Origin: an uncultured Clostridia bacterium
GTDB taxonomy: Bacteria; Bacillota; Clostridia; Oscillospirales; Acutalibacteraceae
Direction of reading: 5' to 3'
NCBI GenBank assembly: GCA_946555465.1
Contig: CAMNST010000001.1
Span: forward strand, 290,541 to 354,540
Length of the DNA: 64,000 bases
A program made the position numbers and the translations under genes. The notes under the pieces are model-generated. The model was not told the origin of the DNA. It saw only the letters and a list, made by a program, of their open reading frames with translations, and searched no databases. Positions within the stretch are counted from its first letter, which is position 1, and each line of letters opens with the position of its first letter. Shown one piece after another: positions 1 through 7,509 of the stretch.

Positions 1-1439
1 CACATTTCAAGACAATCGGGATATCTGAGCAAAAGACCGATAATTCTTTCTTCAGCCTTTATCTGACGGATAGATATGTTATTGTCATAACTTCTGCGCT
101 GATTTTCTCTTACACTTGTGTCAACAATTTCTTTATATACTTTTTGTCTTTTTTTTCTTGAATTTCGTAAACTGTAACTGTCAAGTTGCGCTTTTATACT
201 TGATTTTTCAACTTCAAGTTCAGTTGATAAACGTGACAAATACAAATCCTGTTCTATAGGACTGACATCAGCAAGTATTTTTATGCATTCTTTAAGAAAA
301 TCAATTTTTCCCTGTGTTGCATTCAAATTATATTTCTTCCTCAGTTCAAGAATAGCAAACTCAATTTCATTTGACGCACCTTCAAGCATTCCTTTAAACT
401 TGTCCCGACCGTAAGTTCTTATAATTTCATCGGGATCTTTTCCTCCCACAAGAGAAGGAATACGAACTTTTACATCTGTATGCTTAAAGAGGTTTATCGC
501 CTTGTTAAGAGCCTTCTGACCTGCCTCATCGGCATCATATGCAAGAATAACTTCTTTTGTATATCTGCTGATAAGGCGAACCTGTTCTTCTGTAAGAGCG
601 GTACCGCATCCGGCAACAGCATTATTAAACCCAGCCTGATGCATTGCAATTACATCCATATACCCTTCACAGAGAATCAAATTATCAGCCGAACTGTCTT
701 TTGCCATGTTCATAGCAAAAAGTTCGTTTGTCTTTTTATAAACAAGGGTATCAGAGGTGTTAATATACTTAGGCTTGCTGTTATCAAGAACACGTCCGCC
801 AAAGGCAATAACGTTTCCCCTGACATCTATAATGGGCGTCATTACTCTGTTTTTAAAAGTATCATAATAGTTATTATTGCGTCCTGCTTTTACAACGCCG
901 GCATCCACCATATCACTTATTCTGAAACCTTTTGATTTAAGGTGTTTCAGAAGCCCGTCCCATTTATCAGGAGCATAACCGAGACCGAATTTTTTTATAG
1001 TACTCATACTGAGTCCGCGATTTAAAAAATAATCAAGTCCTATTTTACCCTGAGAACCAATCATATATCCATAGAAAAATCTTGCAGTTTCCCTGTTGAT
1101 TTCAAGAATTTTTCTTCTTTTTTTTGATAAACTGTCATCATAACCTTCATCGGGCATCTGCATACCTGCACGCTGAGCAAGAAACTTAACGGCATCAATA
1201 TAATCAAGATTTTCAATATTCTTAATAAAAGTTACCGCATCACCGCCGGACCCGCATCCAAAACAATAATACGACTGCGTGTCATTGTATACGGTAAAAG
1301 ACGGTGTCTTTTCATTATGGAAGGGACATAAACCAACAGAAGTTGAGCCTCTTTTTCTTAGTGAAATGTAAGTTGAAATTATGTCTTCAATATCTGTTTT
1401 AAATTTCAGTTCCTGTAAAAATGATTCATTAATTGCCAT
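1..1439 (-). CDS. dnaG: DNA primase DnaG (3' end cut by window edge)
   Basis: Makes RNA primers for DNA replication at the fork, working with the replicative helicase. About 479 residues lie in the window; the helicase-binding C-terminus is beyond base 1. The N-terminal CHC2 zinc-binding domain is plain: CPFH near residue 39 and CFGCGSGGD about 20 residues later. The Toprim catalytic core follows, with the LILCEGYMDVIA motif (acidic Glu) and AYDADEAGQKA (DxD-type metal site). The ATG at 1437-1439 is preceded by an AAAGGAG ribosome site. It lies 33 bases downstream of dgt on the same strand, the usual clostridial dgt-dnaG arrangement, so rpoD would be expected next, outside the window. Identification is secure. 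Confidence 0.96.
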   Translation of the reverse strand, partial: MAINESFLQELKFKTDIEDIISTYISLRKRGSTSVGLCPFHNEKTPSFTVYNDTQSYYCFGCGSGGDAVTFIKNIENLDYIDAVKFLAQRAGMQMPDEGYDDSLSKKRRKILEINRETARFFYGYMIGSQGKIGLDYFLNRGLSMSTIKKFGLGYAPDKWDGLLKHLKSKGFRISDMVDAGVVKAGRNNNYYDTFKNRVMTPIIDVRGNVIAFGGRVLDNSKPKYINTSDTLVYKKTNELFAMNMAKDSSADNLILCEGYMDVIAMHQAGFNNAVAGCGTALTEEQVRLISRYTKEVILAYDADEAGQKALNKAINLFKHTDVKVRIPSLVGGKDPDEIIRTYGRDKFKGMLEGASNEIEFAILELRKKYNLNATQGKIDFLKECIKILADVSPIEQDLYLSRLSTELEVEKSSIKAQLDSYSLRNSRKKRQKVYKEIVDTSVRENQRRSYDNNISIRQIKAEERIIGLLLRYPDCLEM

Positions 1440-1472
1440 AATTTCAACTCCTTTCAGAAAAATTTTTAAAAT

Positions 1473-2483
1473 TTAATCAAGCCAGAACATTGGAACAAAA
1501 AGATTGTTAAACACTTTCAATGCATAATTATCACTCATACCGGCAATGTAATCACACACGCCTCTTTCATCTCCGTCACTTTTTGCAATTTCAACATATG
1601 CATAAGGCATCTCTTCGATATGATTGATATAATAGGAATAAATCTTTTCAAGCATATCTACTGCCTTTCGTTCCTCTCCTTTACAAACAGGATTCGTATA
1701 AACAGCAGAAAACATAAAACTATGTAAATCACAAAAACCTTCATAACAATCATCACTCATTCTGATTTTGTCACTGCTGTTTTTGATTACATCAATTACC
1801 ATATTGTTAATTCGTTCAGATTTTGTCATGCCAAGTTGCATTCTGAGACTGAGCGGAATATCTTCTTCAGCCAGCACCTCGGCTCTGATTGCATCGTCAA
1901 TATCGTGATTTATATAAGCAATTTTATCTGCAATTCTTATAATCTGACCTTCAAGGGTATATGCTTCCTCGCCTTTAGTATGGCATAGAATTCCGTTTTT
2001 TACTTCATCGGTAAGATTAAGACCTCTTCCGTCTTTTTCAAGTCTTTCAACAACTCTTACACTCTGTTCATAATGCTTAAACCCGCATTTGCACAACTTG
2101 TCCAGCGCTCTTTCACCTGCATGGCCGAAAGGAGTATGACCCAAATCGTGACCAAGGGCAACAGCCTCCGTCAAATCTTCATTAAGTTGGAGGGCGCGCG
2201 CAATCGTTCTTGCAATCTGTGAAACTTCAAGCGTATGCGTAAGCCTTGTTCTGTAATGATCACCACTCGGTGCAAGAAAAACCTGAGTTTTATGTTTTAG
2301 TCTTCTGAAAGACTGACTGTGAATAATTCTGTCTCTGTCACGCTGAAAGCAGGTTCTTATTGAACATTCATCTTCGGCAGCGGCTCGGCCGCGTGAGTTA
2401 CACGAAAGGCAAGCGTTTTCACTTAAAATTCTTTTTTCGTTTTCTTCCGATAAAAGACGTATAGAATTTTCCAAATTATTCAT
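1473..2483 (-). CDS. dgt: Deoxyguanosinetriphosphate triphosphohydrolase-like protein
   Basis: HD-domain dNTP triphosphohydrolase, expected to split dNTPs into deoxynucleoside and triphosphate. The HD metal site is visible: His83 in LTHTLE, His112-Asp113 in GHDLGHTPFGHAGE, and a late Asp in RIADKIAY. The substrate-loop region SFRRLKHKTQVF is typical of the short (about 335 residue) Firmicutes/Actinobacteria type rather than the long E. coli Dgt. The ATG at 2483 directly abuts an AAAGG sequence, whereas a TTG three codons in (2474) has an AAAGGA at normal spacing and gives an N-terminus like other family members, so the true start may be 2474. Probably co-transcribed with dnaG. A TATAAT at about 2500 could be its -10 element. 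Confidence 0.9.
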   Translation of the reverse strand: MNNLENSIRLLSEENEKRILSENACLSCNSRGRAAAEDECSIRTCFQRDRDRIIHSQSFRRLKHKTQVFLAPSGDHYRTRLTHTLEVSQIARTIARALQLNEDLTEAVALGHDLGHTPFGHAGERALDKLCKCGFKHYEQSVRVVERLEKDGRGLNLTDEVKNGILCHTKGEEAYTLEGQIIRIADKIAYINHDIDDAIRAEVLAEEDIPLSLRMQLGMTKSERINNMVIDVIKNSSDKIRMSDDCYEGFCDLHSFMFSAVYTNPVCKGEERKAVDMLEKIYSYYINHIEEMPYAYVEIAKSDGDERGVCDYIAGMSDNYALKVFNNLFVPMFWLD

Positions 2484-2546
2484 CCTTTCATAATATTATA
2501 CTCAGTTTAACGCATATTCCCTTTTAAAGCAATAAAAAATTTTATA

Positions 2547-2575
2547 TTGACTATTTTTTATAATAAATATATTAT
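2547..2575 (+). promoter_or_regulatory. Sigma-A type promoter of the 2593 gene
   Basis: TTGACT at 2547-2552, 17-base spacer, TATTAT at 2570-2575. It lies just upstream of the ribosome site (TTAGGTGA) of the metallophosphoesterase gene, implying a very short 5' leader. Confidence 0.6.
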
Positions 2576-2592
2576 TTAGTTAGGTGATATTT

Positions 2593-3417
2593 ATGATATA
2601 TGCTTTGATTGCTTTAATAATTTTAATTCTGTTCATATTTTTTTATTATGAAAACAACAAACTTGATATTACGCGATATGAATTAAAAAGCAAAAACGCA
2701 AAACAGAATTTTAAAATTATTCACCTTTCAGATTTTCATTCAAAGCCGTTTAAAGGAGTTCTCGATAAAGTAAAAGAAGAAAAGCCGGATATAATCTGCA
2801 TCACGGGTGACTATATCAACGACCATTGTAAAAACAAAGATAAAATGCTTGAGTATGCAAAAAAACTCGTCAGTATTGCTCCTGTTTACTATATAACGGG
2901 AAATCACGAAAGACGTCTTGATTCTTTTAATCAACTTATGTCTGAACTTGAAAAAACAGGCTTTACTGTTCTTCTCGATAAAATTACCGACACGGATTTC
3001 TGCACAATCCTCGGTCTGGATGAGAATCAGGCAGATTTTGATGATTATAAAGCACGCAAAAACGGTACTTTCAAATACAGAGACATGAGTAATTTATTTG
3101 AAGAACTTGATAAACACAGTGGTTTTAAAATTGTTTTAAGCCATTTTCCCGAAAATTTTGAAGGAATAAAAGAACTTAACTACTCGCAGTATGATTTTGA
3201 TCTGCAATTATCGGGACACGCTCACGGCGGACAATGGATTATGCCTTTTTTCGGACCGCTTTTCTCGCCGGGACAAGGAATTCTGCCCAAATATGCAAGG
3301 GGATCTTTTGGCACAAAACCGAAATTAATAATAAGCCGCGGACTGGGAAATTCAGAATTTCCCATAAGACTTTTTAATCATCCTGAAATTGTAATTATTG
3401 ATGTAATTGAAAAATAA
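2593..3417 (+). CDS. Membrane-anchored metallophosphoesterase
   Basis: Calcineurin-like phosphoesterase, 274 residues, probably anchored by one N-terminal membrane helix (residues 2-20, all hydrophobic) with the catalytic domain outside. All five metal-binding blocks are present: HLSDFH, GDYIND, GNHE, LSHFP and LSGHAHGGQ. The family resembles YkuE/YaeI, which act on lipid head groups or similar substrates; the real substrate here is unknown. The ATG at 2593 is chosen because AGGTGA lies 5 bases upstream; a GTG at 2584 is in frame but sits inside the ribosome site. Divergent from dgt, with its own promoter and a following hairpin terminator, so it is probably monocistronic. Confidence 0.88.
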   Translation: MIYALIALIILILFIFFYYENNKLDITRYELKSKNAKQNFKIIHLSDFHSKPFKGVLDKVKEEKPDIICITGDYINDHCKNKDKMLEYAKKLVSIAPVYYITGNHERRLDSFNQLMSELEKTGFTVLLDKITDTDFCTILGLDENQADFDDYKARKNGTFKYRDMSNLFEELDKHSGFKIVLSHFPENFEGIKELNYSQYDFDLQLSGHAHGGQWIMPFFGPLFSPGQGILPKYARGSFGTKPKLIISRGLGNSEFPIRLFNHPEIVIIDVIEK

Positions 3418-3427
3418 TAAAAATTTT

Positions 3428-3473
3428 AACGCAGCCATTATCTGACAAAACGGATAACGGCTGCGTTTTATCT
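3428..3473 (+). terminator. Rho-independent terminator
   Basis: Stem AACGCAGCC / GGCTGCGTT, extended by TTATC/GATAA after one mismatch, followed by TTTATCT. It lies just after the phosphoesterase stop codon. Confidence 0.8.
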
Positions 3474-3549
3474 CTTATACGAAAGATAAGCATACAAGAA
3501 ACGGATAGTAATGATTGTAAATAAATCGAACTGTAACACGCTGAAAAAT

Positions 3550-4041
3550 TTATAAAACGCTGATTTCTCCGCAAGCAATTTTTTTACCTGAATTTCCTGA
3601 CGGCTGAGTTGTAAAATCATCTGCTTTCTCGTGTATTATAACCGTTTTTCCAATGATTTCTTCAACAGTAAATCTGTTGGTTATAAAAACTGAAAAAGCA
3701 AAGCCGTTATCGCTGATAAGAGGCGGTAAATCACCGGCATGGTTCGGATGCGCACTTGCGTTTGGATTATAATGTGATTTTGCATTTGCAAACGGGTCAT
3801 CGCTGTTGCCGCTGCATTCACTGCCACTGTGTATGTGAAAACCGTGAAAACCGCTGCTTTCAGGCAATCCCGAAATAAGCGCATATACCAAAGTGCCGTT
3901 AGCAGTCTGATAGAATTTAACAATACCTGAAATATTTTTATAATCATCACTGCCTGTAACGTCTGCATATGCCTGTGGATTTTTGCAGAGCAGAGATATA
4001 AATGCCTGATTAAACCCCTCAAAAAATGATTTATTTTTCAT
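3550..4041 (-). CDS. sodC: Cu/Zn superoxide dismutase-family protein
   Basis: Copper/zinc superoxide dismutase fold, which converts superoxide to oxygen and hydrogen peroxide. 163 residues. All metal ligands can be placed: His69 and His71 (GFHIHSG), bridging His90 (SHYNP), His98, His101 and Asp104 (HAGDLPP), and His137 (IIHEKADD). The structural disulfide pair is Cys76 and Cys157. The active-site arginine (human Arg143, in GNAGSRLACG) is Lys154 here (GNSGKKIACG), which in well-studied enzymes lowers superoxide attraction. There is no signal peptide or lipobox, unlike most bacterial SodC, so it should be cytoplasmic. A ribosome site (GAGGGATC) lies before the ATG. Family certain; catalytic level uncertain. 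Confidence 0.87.
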   Translation of the reverse strand: MKNKSFFEGFNQAFISLLCKNPQAYADVTGSDDYKNISGIVKFYQTANGTLVYALISGLPESSGFHGFHIHSGSECSGNSDDPFANAKSHYNPNASAHPNHAGDLPPLISDNGFAFSVFITNRFTVEEIIGKTVIIHEKADDFTTQPSGNSGKKIACGEISVL

Positions 4042-4215
4042 ATTAACTGATCCCTCCGTAAAATTGTATTCAGCGATATATCAGTTAATGAGAAATGATT
4101 GTTTGATTGGATATTTCAAGTTCCTTTGACTCAATTTTATTTATTAAGGGAACCAATAATACGGCTTTTCTACTGCATTCAGATATAGAACACAGATGCC
4201 ACTAATATAATAGGC

Positions 4216-4255
4216 AAAAATTAAGACAGCCGAGTAATCGGTTGCCTTAATTTTT
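4216..4255 (-). terminator. Terminator after the zinc-ribbon regulator
   Basis: Outer stem AAAAATTAAG / CTTAATTTTT with an inner CCGA/TCGG stem; T-runs on both strands, so it could act both ways. It lies 10 bases past the regulator's stop. Confidence 0.7.
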
Positions 4256-4264
4256 ATGAAACTT

Positions 4265-4717
4265 TTATTTTTCAGATGTTTCACACCAATATCTGAGTTT
4301 TGGTATGTGTTCTTCAAAATATGCTTTTGCCTGATCTTTCGTGAAACTTTCATTTGACATATGCTCCGAAAGAAAATTTATCAGCACATCCATATCTTTA
4401 TAAGCAAAATCGCCATTTGCATAGCACCATTTACAGTATTCCTCATTAAATGTTCCGTCAGGTTCTTTACTGATTGAACTGTCATCAAGAGGCATACCAC
4501 AGCATTGACATATCAATTTTTGAGGAGAACCTAAAAGAGTGTTGATTGAAACGTCAAACAATTTTGAAAGTAGTTTTAATGTTTCTGTATTTGGGATTGC
4601 ATCACCTGATTCCCATTTTGAAACCGCCTGTCTTGTAACAAATACTTTTTCGGCAAGTTCATCCTGCGTTAATGCATTGTGCTTACGCAGTTCAAATATA
4701 ATTTCTTTTGTTTCCAA
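4265..4717 (-). CDS. XRE-family regulator with C-terminal zinc ribbon
   Basis: Predicted DNA-binding repressor, 150 residues. Residues 1-60 form a Cro/C1-type helix-turn-helix (LTQDELAEKVFVTRQAVSKWE). Residues 70-150 match the putative zinc-ribbon domain (PF12674-like), with cysteines at 70, 72, 73, 95 and 98 and a following helical HM..YF..HIPKLRYW segment. The TTG at 4717 is chosen because GAGGTGA lies 5 bases upstream; a longer reading from 4744 would run through this ribosome site. A promoter and palindrome lie immediately upstream, suggesting autoregulation. Metal or redox sensing through the cysteines is a possibility only. Target genes unknown. Confidence 0.85.
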   Translation of the reverse strand: METKEIIFELRKHNALTQDELAEKVFVTRQAVSKWESGDAIPNTETLKLLSKLFDVSINTLLGSPQKLICQCCGMPLDDSSISKEPDGTFNEEYCKWCYANGDFAYKDMDVLINFLSEHMSNESFTKDQAKAYFEEHIPKLRYWCETSEK

Positions 4718-4735
4718 AATTATCACCTCGAGTAC

Positions 4736-4781
4736 AGTATACAATAGTGTTTATCCGTTATCAAGCAACTGACAGTTGCTT
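4736..4781 (-). promoter_or_regulatory. Promoter and palindromic operator of the zinc-ribbon regulator
   Basis: On the minus strand: TTGATA (4759-4764), 17-base spacer, TATACT (4736-4741). A perfect 9-bp inverted repeat, AAGCAACTG and CAGTTGCTT around one central base, covers 4763-4781 and overlaps the upstream edge of the -35 element. This is the expected place for an autorepressor site. Confidence 0.6.
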
Positions 4782-4953
4782 TTAATCTGCCAGTAATAAA
4801 AATAAACCACCGTTCAGTTGGTAGTTTAAATTATCACTTTTTGACAATATAATTTAACACATTTTAACGATTTAGAACAAAAAGCAACATACCGTGTCAG
4901 CATTTGTCACTCGTTATCATATTTTATCATCGAGTCACAGCGCCTAACCATGC

Positions 4954-5075
4954 TTGACAAAAATTAACAACTATGTTACAATAAAAATGAGGAGCAAATC
5001 AATTATTGATTAGCCCCACCTAGTTAACAGACGACCGCTTCACAATTCTACTCGAGCGGTCGTTTCTGTTTTTCT
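4954..5075 (+). ncRNA. Candidate antitoxin small RNA with own promoter and terminator
   Basis: Plus-strand unit convergent with the holin-like toxin gene. Promoter: TTGACA (4954-4959), 17 bases, TACAAT (4977-4982) with an extended TGT in front. Transcription should start near 4989 and end at a strong hairpin: ACGACCGCT (5031-5039) pairs with AGCGGTCGT (5055-5063), extended by AACAG/CTGTT, then TTTCT. Expected RNA about 85 bases. Its 3' end lies against the 3' end of the toxin message, so the two would be complementary if the toxin transcript runs past its stop. Its first 13 transcribed bases (GAGGAGCAAATCA) recur in the toxin leader in the same RNA sense. No open reading frame of note. Confidence 0.55.
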
Positions 5076-5104
5076 ATTCCCTCTTTTTTTCTATTCCCTC
5101 TTTT
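5071..5104. repeat. 17-bp perfect tandem duplication at the toxin stop codon
   Basis: The 17-mer starting TTTCTATTCC occurs twice back to back (5071-5087 and 5088-5104). The toxin reading frame ends in the second copy on the plus-strand numbering (stop at 5091-5093), so the duplication lies between toxin stop and the antitoxin terminator and leaves the toxin sequence unchanged. Confidence 0.9.
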
Positions 5105-5204
5105 GCATTTCTATAATAATTGCTATCATCTGAACGCAAATACCGATAAAACCAAGTGATAAATTCATAACACTGATTAAAAATTCAAAATAATTTAAGG
5201 GCAT
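5091..5204 (-). CDS. Small holin-like toxin (Hol_Tox type, type I TA)
   Basis: 37-residue peptide with one hydrophobic helix: MPLNYFEFL then a stretch ending GFIGICVQMIAIIIEMQKRE. The pattern (short start, one membrane span containing the LGFIGICVQ-like segment, charged end) matches the putative holin-like toxin family PF16935, to which Bacillus type I toxins such as TxpA/BsrG-like peptides are related. Such peptides insert into the membrane and depolarise it when unchecked. A textbook AAGGAGG ribosome site lies 8 bases before the ATG. It has its own promoter with a leader of about 110 bases and a convergent small RNA, as in type I toxin-antitoxin loci. Function inferred from family and layout. 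Confidence 0.78.
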   Translation of the reverse strand: MPLNYFEFLISVMNLSLGFIGICVQMIAIIIEMQKRE

Positions 5205-5351
5205 ATTATAATTCCTCCTTTAACACTATGCGACTGCTAATATTAAAGGGGTTAACCGCAACTGATTTGCTCCTCTCGGATTATCACCGTATTCAATTTT
5301 TACCGGATCAAATCCTGTTAAAATTATAACAAAGTTTTGCTTATATTTCAA
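5205..5351 (-). promoter_or_regulatory. Toxin promoter and long 5' leader
   Basis: Minus-strand promoter TTGAAA (5346-5351), 17 bases, TATAAT (5323-5328) with an extended TGT. Start expected near 5316, giving a leader of about 112 bases. The leader holds a GGAT/ATCC hairpin and, at 5263-5275, the 13-mer GAGGAGCAAATCA that is also found near the 5' end of the facing small RNA. Long structured leaders commonly hide the ribosome site in type I toxin messages. Confidence 0.55.
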
Positions 5352-5412
5352 TAAAATTCCATTATTTTTGGGCGAAAATTCAATCGACTTTTTTTGTCAC
5401 CTTTTTGCAAAT

Positions 5413-5436
5413 TTCCACACTATATTAAGTGTGGAA
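5413..5436. promoter_or_regulatory. Perfect 9-bp palindrome before the DUF5343 gene
   Basis: TTCCACACT and AGTGTGGAA separated by ATATTA, ending about 8 bases before the gene's ribosome site. It could be an operator or an RNA hairpin in the leader. TATATT inside it could be a -10 element, but no convincing -35 is at the right distance. Confidence 0.5.
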
Positions 5437-5458
5437 TATTTTTTTGAGGAGAATGAAA

Positions 5459-6088
5459 ATGATTGATTTTTATTTAAACGGAACAAACCATCTCATCAAG
5501 GTTATGAACGGAATTAAGAAAAAGCGTGTTCCAAACATATTCACTCATAAATTTGTTAAGGAAATTACAGAAAGTGAATCTACTTATGACAGAGATTATA
5601 AAGAACTTTTTCAAAAACTCGGTTTGATAGACTCACACTCAAACCCAACGGAACACTATTATCAATACACGCAGGATGAAACAAACAAAATTCTTACAAA
5701 AAGAATCAAAGAGGCTTACAGCGAACTTTTCGATATGTCAAACAACGCTGATAAACTGGGAGTCAATAAAGTGGCAGAGCGCCTCAAAATTATTAATGCA
5801 GCAGAAAATATTGATGATAAAACCACAATAAAGATTGCAGAAACTTTTCTGGCTCTTTGCAGGTATGCTGAAAATTCATCAACACCCGACGAAAACAATA
5901 ATAATGAGGATAAAGAAAAACCTGATAATATTGTTTATGAAAACAATATGTTTAACTTAGATGATATAAAAGAACTTTCAACAGAAAGCAATGTTAATCT
6001 GTTTGTAAACTTACAGTTACCGGAAACACAAGATGAAGAAATATATGAGAAAATTTTTAAAGCATACAAAAAGATTTATAAAAAATAG
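5459..6088 (+). CDS. DUF5343 family protein
   Basis: 209 residues, soluble. The N-terminal part fits DUF5343 (PF17278): a helical region, then QKLGLIDSHSNPTEHYYQY, and a helix RIKEAYSELFDM, like the family's 'LGFID..G.PT..Y' pattern. Residues 141-160 are a low-complexity acidic/Asn-rich linker (DENNNNEDKEKPD). The C-terminus VNLFVNLQLPETQDEEIYEKIFKAYKKI resembles the nucleic acid or effector-linked tail seen in many DUF5343 proteins. The ATG at 5459 is chosen over 5453 and 5429 because TTGAGGAG lies 7 bases upstream. DUF5343 genes are often seen in defence and mobile-element contexts; here it stands alone, beside the toxin-antitoxin locus. Function unknown. Confidence 0.75.
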   Translation: MIDFYLNGTNHLIKVMNGIKKKRVPNIFTHKFVKEITESESTYDRDYKELFQKLGLIDSHSNPTEHYYQYTQDETNKILTKRIKEAYSELFDMSNNADKLGVNKVAERLKIINAAENIDDKTTIKIAETFLALCRYAENSSTPDENNNNEDKEKPDNIVYENNMFNLDDIKELSTESNVNLFVNLQLPETQDEEIYEKIFKAYKKIYKK

Positions 6089-6093
6089 CGAAC

Positions 6094-6126
6094 AAAAAGA
6101 GAACAGATTATCTGTTCTCTTTTTTA
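6094..6126. terminator. Bidirectional terminator
   Basis: AAAAGAGAACAGAT and ATCTGTTCTCTTTT form a long stem with A/T runs on both sides. It sits between the convergent DUF5343 and nitrilase-family genes. Confidence 0.8.
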
Positions 6127-6131
6127 TATCA

Positions 6132-6977
6132 TTATAAATTTTTATAAGCAAGCGGTTTTCTGTATTTGCCAAGGTCTTCACGGTTTCTGAAATCTCTTAT
6201 TTTATCCATATCAAAATCTGCATAGATAATTCCGCTGAACAGTTCATCTGCAACAACAATTTCGTTATCGGCAGCACCGCCGTTCTCACTCCATACAATA
6301 GGACTGTATGCACATGAATTGCCTTTATCCGTTCCCGGCGGATTTGCCATTGCAACACCGCACATATTTTCCATTGCCCGAACAGATAATTCCATAAGTC
6401 TTGGTTTCATTGTCCGGCAAGAGTTCGGCACCATAATAAGTTCTGCACCTAAAAGCATCAACTCTCTTGCACTTTCGGGATATTCCCTGTCATAGCAAAT
6501 CATTGTGCCGATATGAATTCCGTCAACAATACAAACTTTAAATTCCGATCCGCATTCAACATATTTTTCAAGCGAAAAATCACAAGTATGCACTTTTGAA
6601 TATTCAAGAACAATTTCACCGTTTCTGTCTATGATAAACGCTGTATTGCGCGGGAGAGTATGCCCTTTCGTAAATGCTGTTATTTCAACATTTATGCAAT
6701 ATTCTTTTGCTGCCTGGTGAATTTTTCTGATATGAATATCATCCGCACTCAGTGCAGAAGTGCACCACTTTTTAAACGCAGCATTATCGCAGACATCACA
6801 TAGATCCGGCATCGTTTCCAAAATATCAGGAAAACAGTATGAGGTAAGAAAACACTCAGGAAACAAAACAAAATCAGCATTATTTTCTTTCGCCTCTGCA
6901 ATATAATCAATAGCAGACTGCGTATTGAAATCAATATCAAATGGTTTTGCATTACTTTGAATTATTGCTGTTCTCAT
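6132..6977 (-). CDS. Carbon-nitrogen hydrolase (nitrilase superfamily)
   Basis: 281 residues. The Glu-Lys-Cys catalytic triad is clear: Glu41 (FVLFPECF), Lys128 (LEYSKVHTCDF) and Cys161 (GTMICYDREYPESA). This superfamily hydrolyses amide or nitrile C-N bonds (for example omega-amidase, N-carbamoyl or beta-ureidopropionase activity); sequence alone does not fix the substrate. A single domain with no membrane segment, so cytoplasmic. It starts 4 bases after the stop of the upstream YgjP-like protease gene on the same strand, so the two are probably co-transcribed with tex. No ammonia-using synthetase domain is attached. Confidence 0.86.
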   Translation of the reverse strand: MRTAIIQSNAKPFDIDFNTQSAIDYIAEAKENNADFVLFPECFLTSYCFPDILETMPDLCDVCDNAAFKKWCTSALSADDIHIRKIHQAAKEYCINVEITAFTKGHTLPRNTAFIIDRNGEIVLEYSKVHTCDFSLEKYVECGSEFKVCIVDGIHIGTMICYDREYPESARELMLLGAELIMVPNSCRTMKPRLMELSVRAMENMCGVAMANPPGTDKGNSCAYSPIVWSENGGAADNEIVVADELFSGIIYADFDMDKIRDFRNREDLGKYRKPLAYKNL

Positions 6978-6980
6978 AAA

Positions 6981-7505
6981 TCAACTTTCTCCTGTATAAT
7001 TTTTCAACAACTTTTCACGTTTTTTATAATCCGGCATATAATGATGAATCAAATCATAAAAATTTTTAGAATGATTATGGTGCTTTATATGGGCAAGTTC
7101 GTGAACAACAACATAATCTATTGCTTCAATAGGATACTGCATAAGATAGCACGAGAAACAAAGACTGTTTTTTCCGCTGCAGGAACCAAATTGCTTTTTG
7201 GCTTTCGTTATTTTTACTGAAGTCGGATACAGATTCATAAGAGATGAATAATATTCAACACGCTGAGGTATTATTTGACGTGCAGACACAATCAGCAAAT
7301 TTAACTGTTCATCAGTTAAATTGAATTTTTCAAGTTGCTGTTTTTTCTTCTCACATGCTTTTGAAAGCCAATTTTCATTCTTTTCTACAAATAATTTTAT
7401 CTGTTCTTCAGTCATACCATATGGCGCCCTGACAATAGCGTTCAGTTCATCATCCACTGAAAGAGACATCGTTTTTCTGTCTGACCTGATTACTCTAACA
7501 ATCAT
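6981..7505 (-). CDS. YgjP-like zinc metallopeptidase (DUF45)
   Basis: 174 residues with the gluzincin-type motif His135-Glu136-x-x-His139 (VVHELAHIKHHNHSKNFY) and a later His that can be the third zinc ligand. The preceding ITKAKKQFGSCS..NSLCFSCYLMQYP segment is the beta-sheet lead-in typical of the YgjP/WLM-type (M48-related) peptidases. Cytoplasmic. Family members are widespread, and their substrates are mostly unknown. It lies between tex and the nitrilase gene, with 4-base gaps on both sides, so one operon is likely. Confidence 0.85.
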   Translation of the reverse strand: MIVRVIRSDRKTMSLSVDDELNAIVRAPYGMTEEQIKLFVEKNENWLSKACEKKKQQLEKFNLTDEQLNLLIVSARQIIPQRVEYYSSLMNLYPTSVKITKAKKQFGSCSGKNSLCFSCYLMQYPIEAIDYVVVHELAHIKHHNHSKNFYDLIHHYMPDYKKREKLLKNYTGES

Positions 7506-7509
7506 AACG

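Noticed and set aside
4800..4930. AT-rich repeats and an AAACCACC/GGTAGTTT inverted element upstream of the small RNA
   Set aside because: Too weak and irregular to be called an operator, and no gene or RNA could be attached to it.
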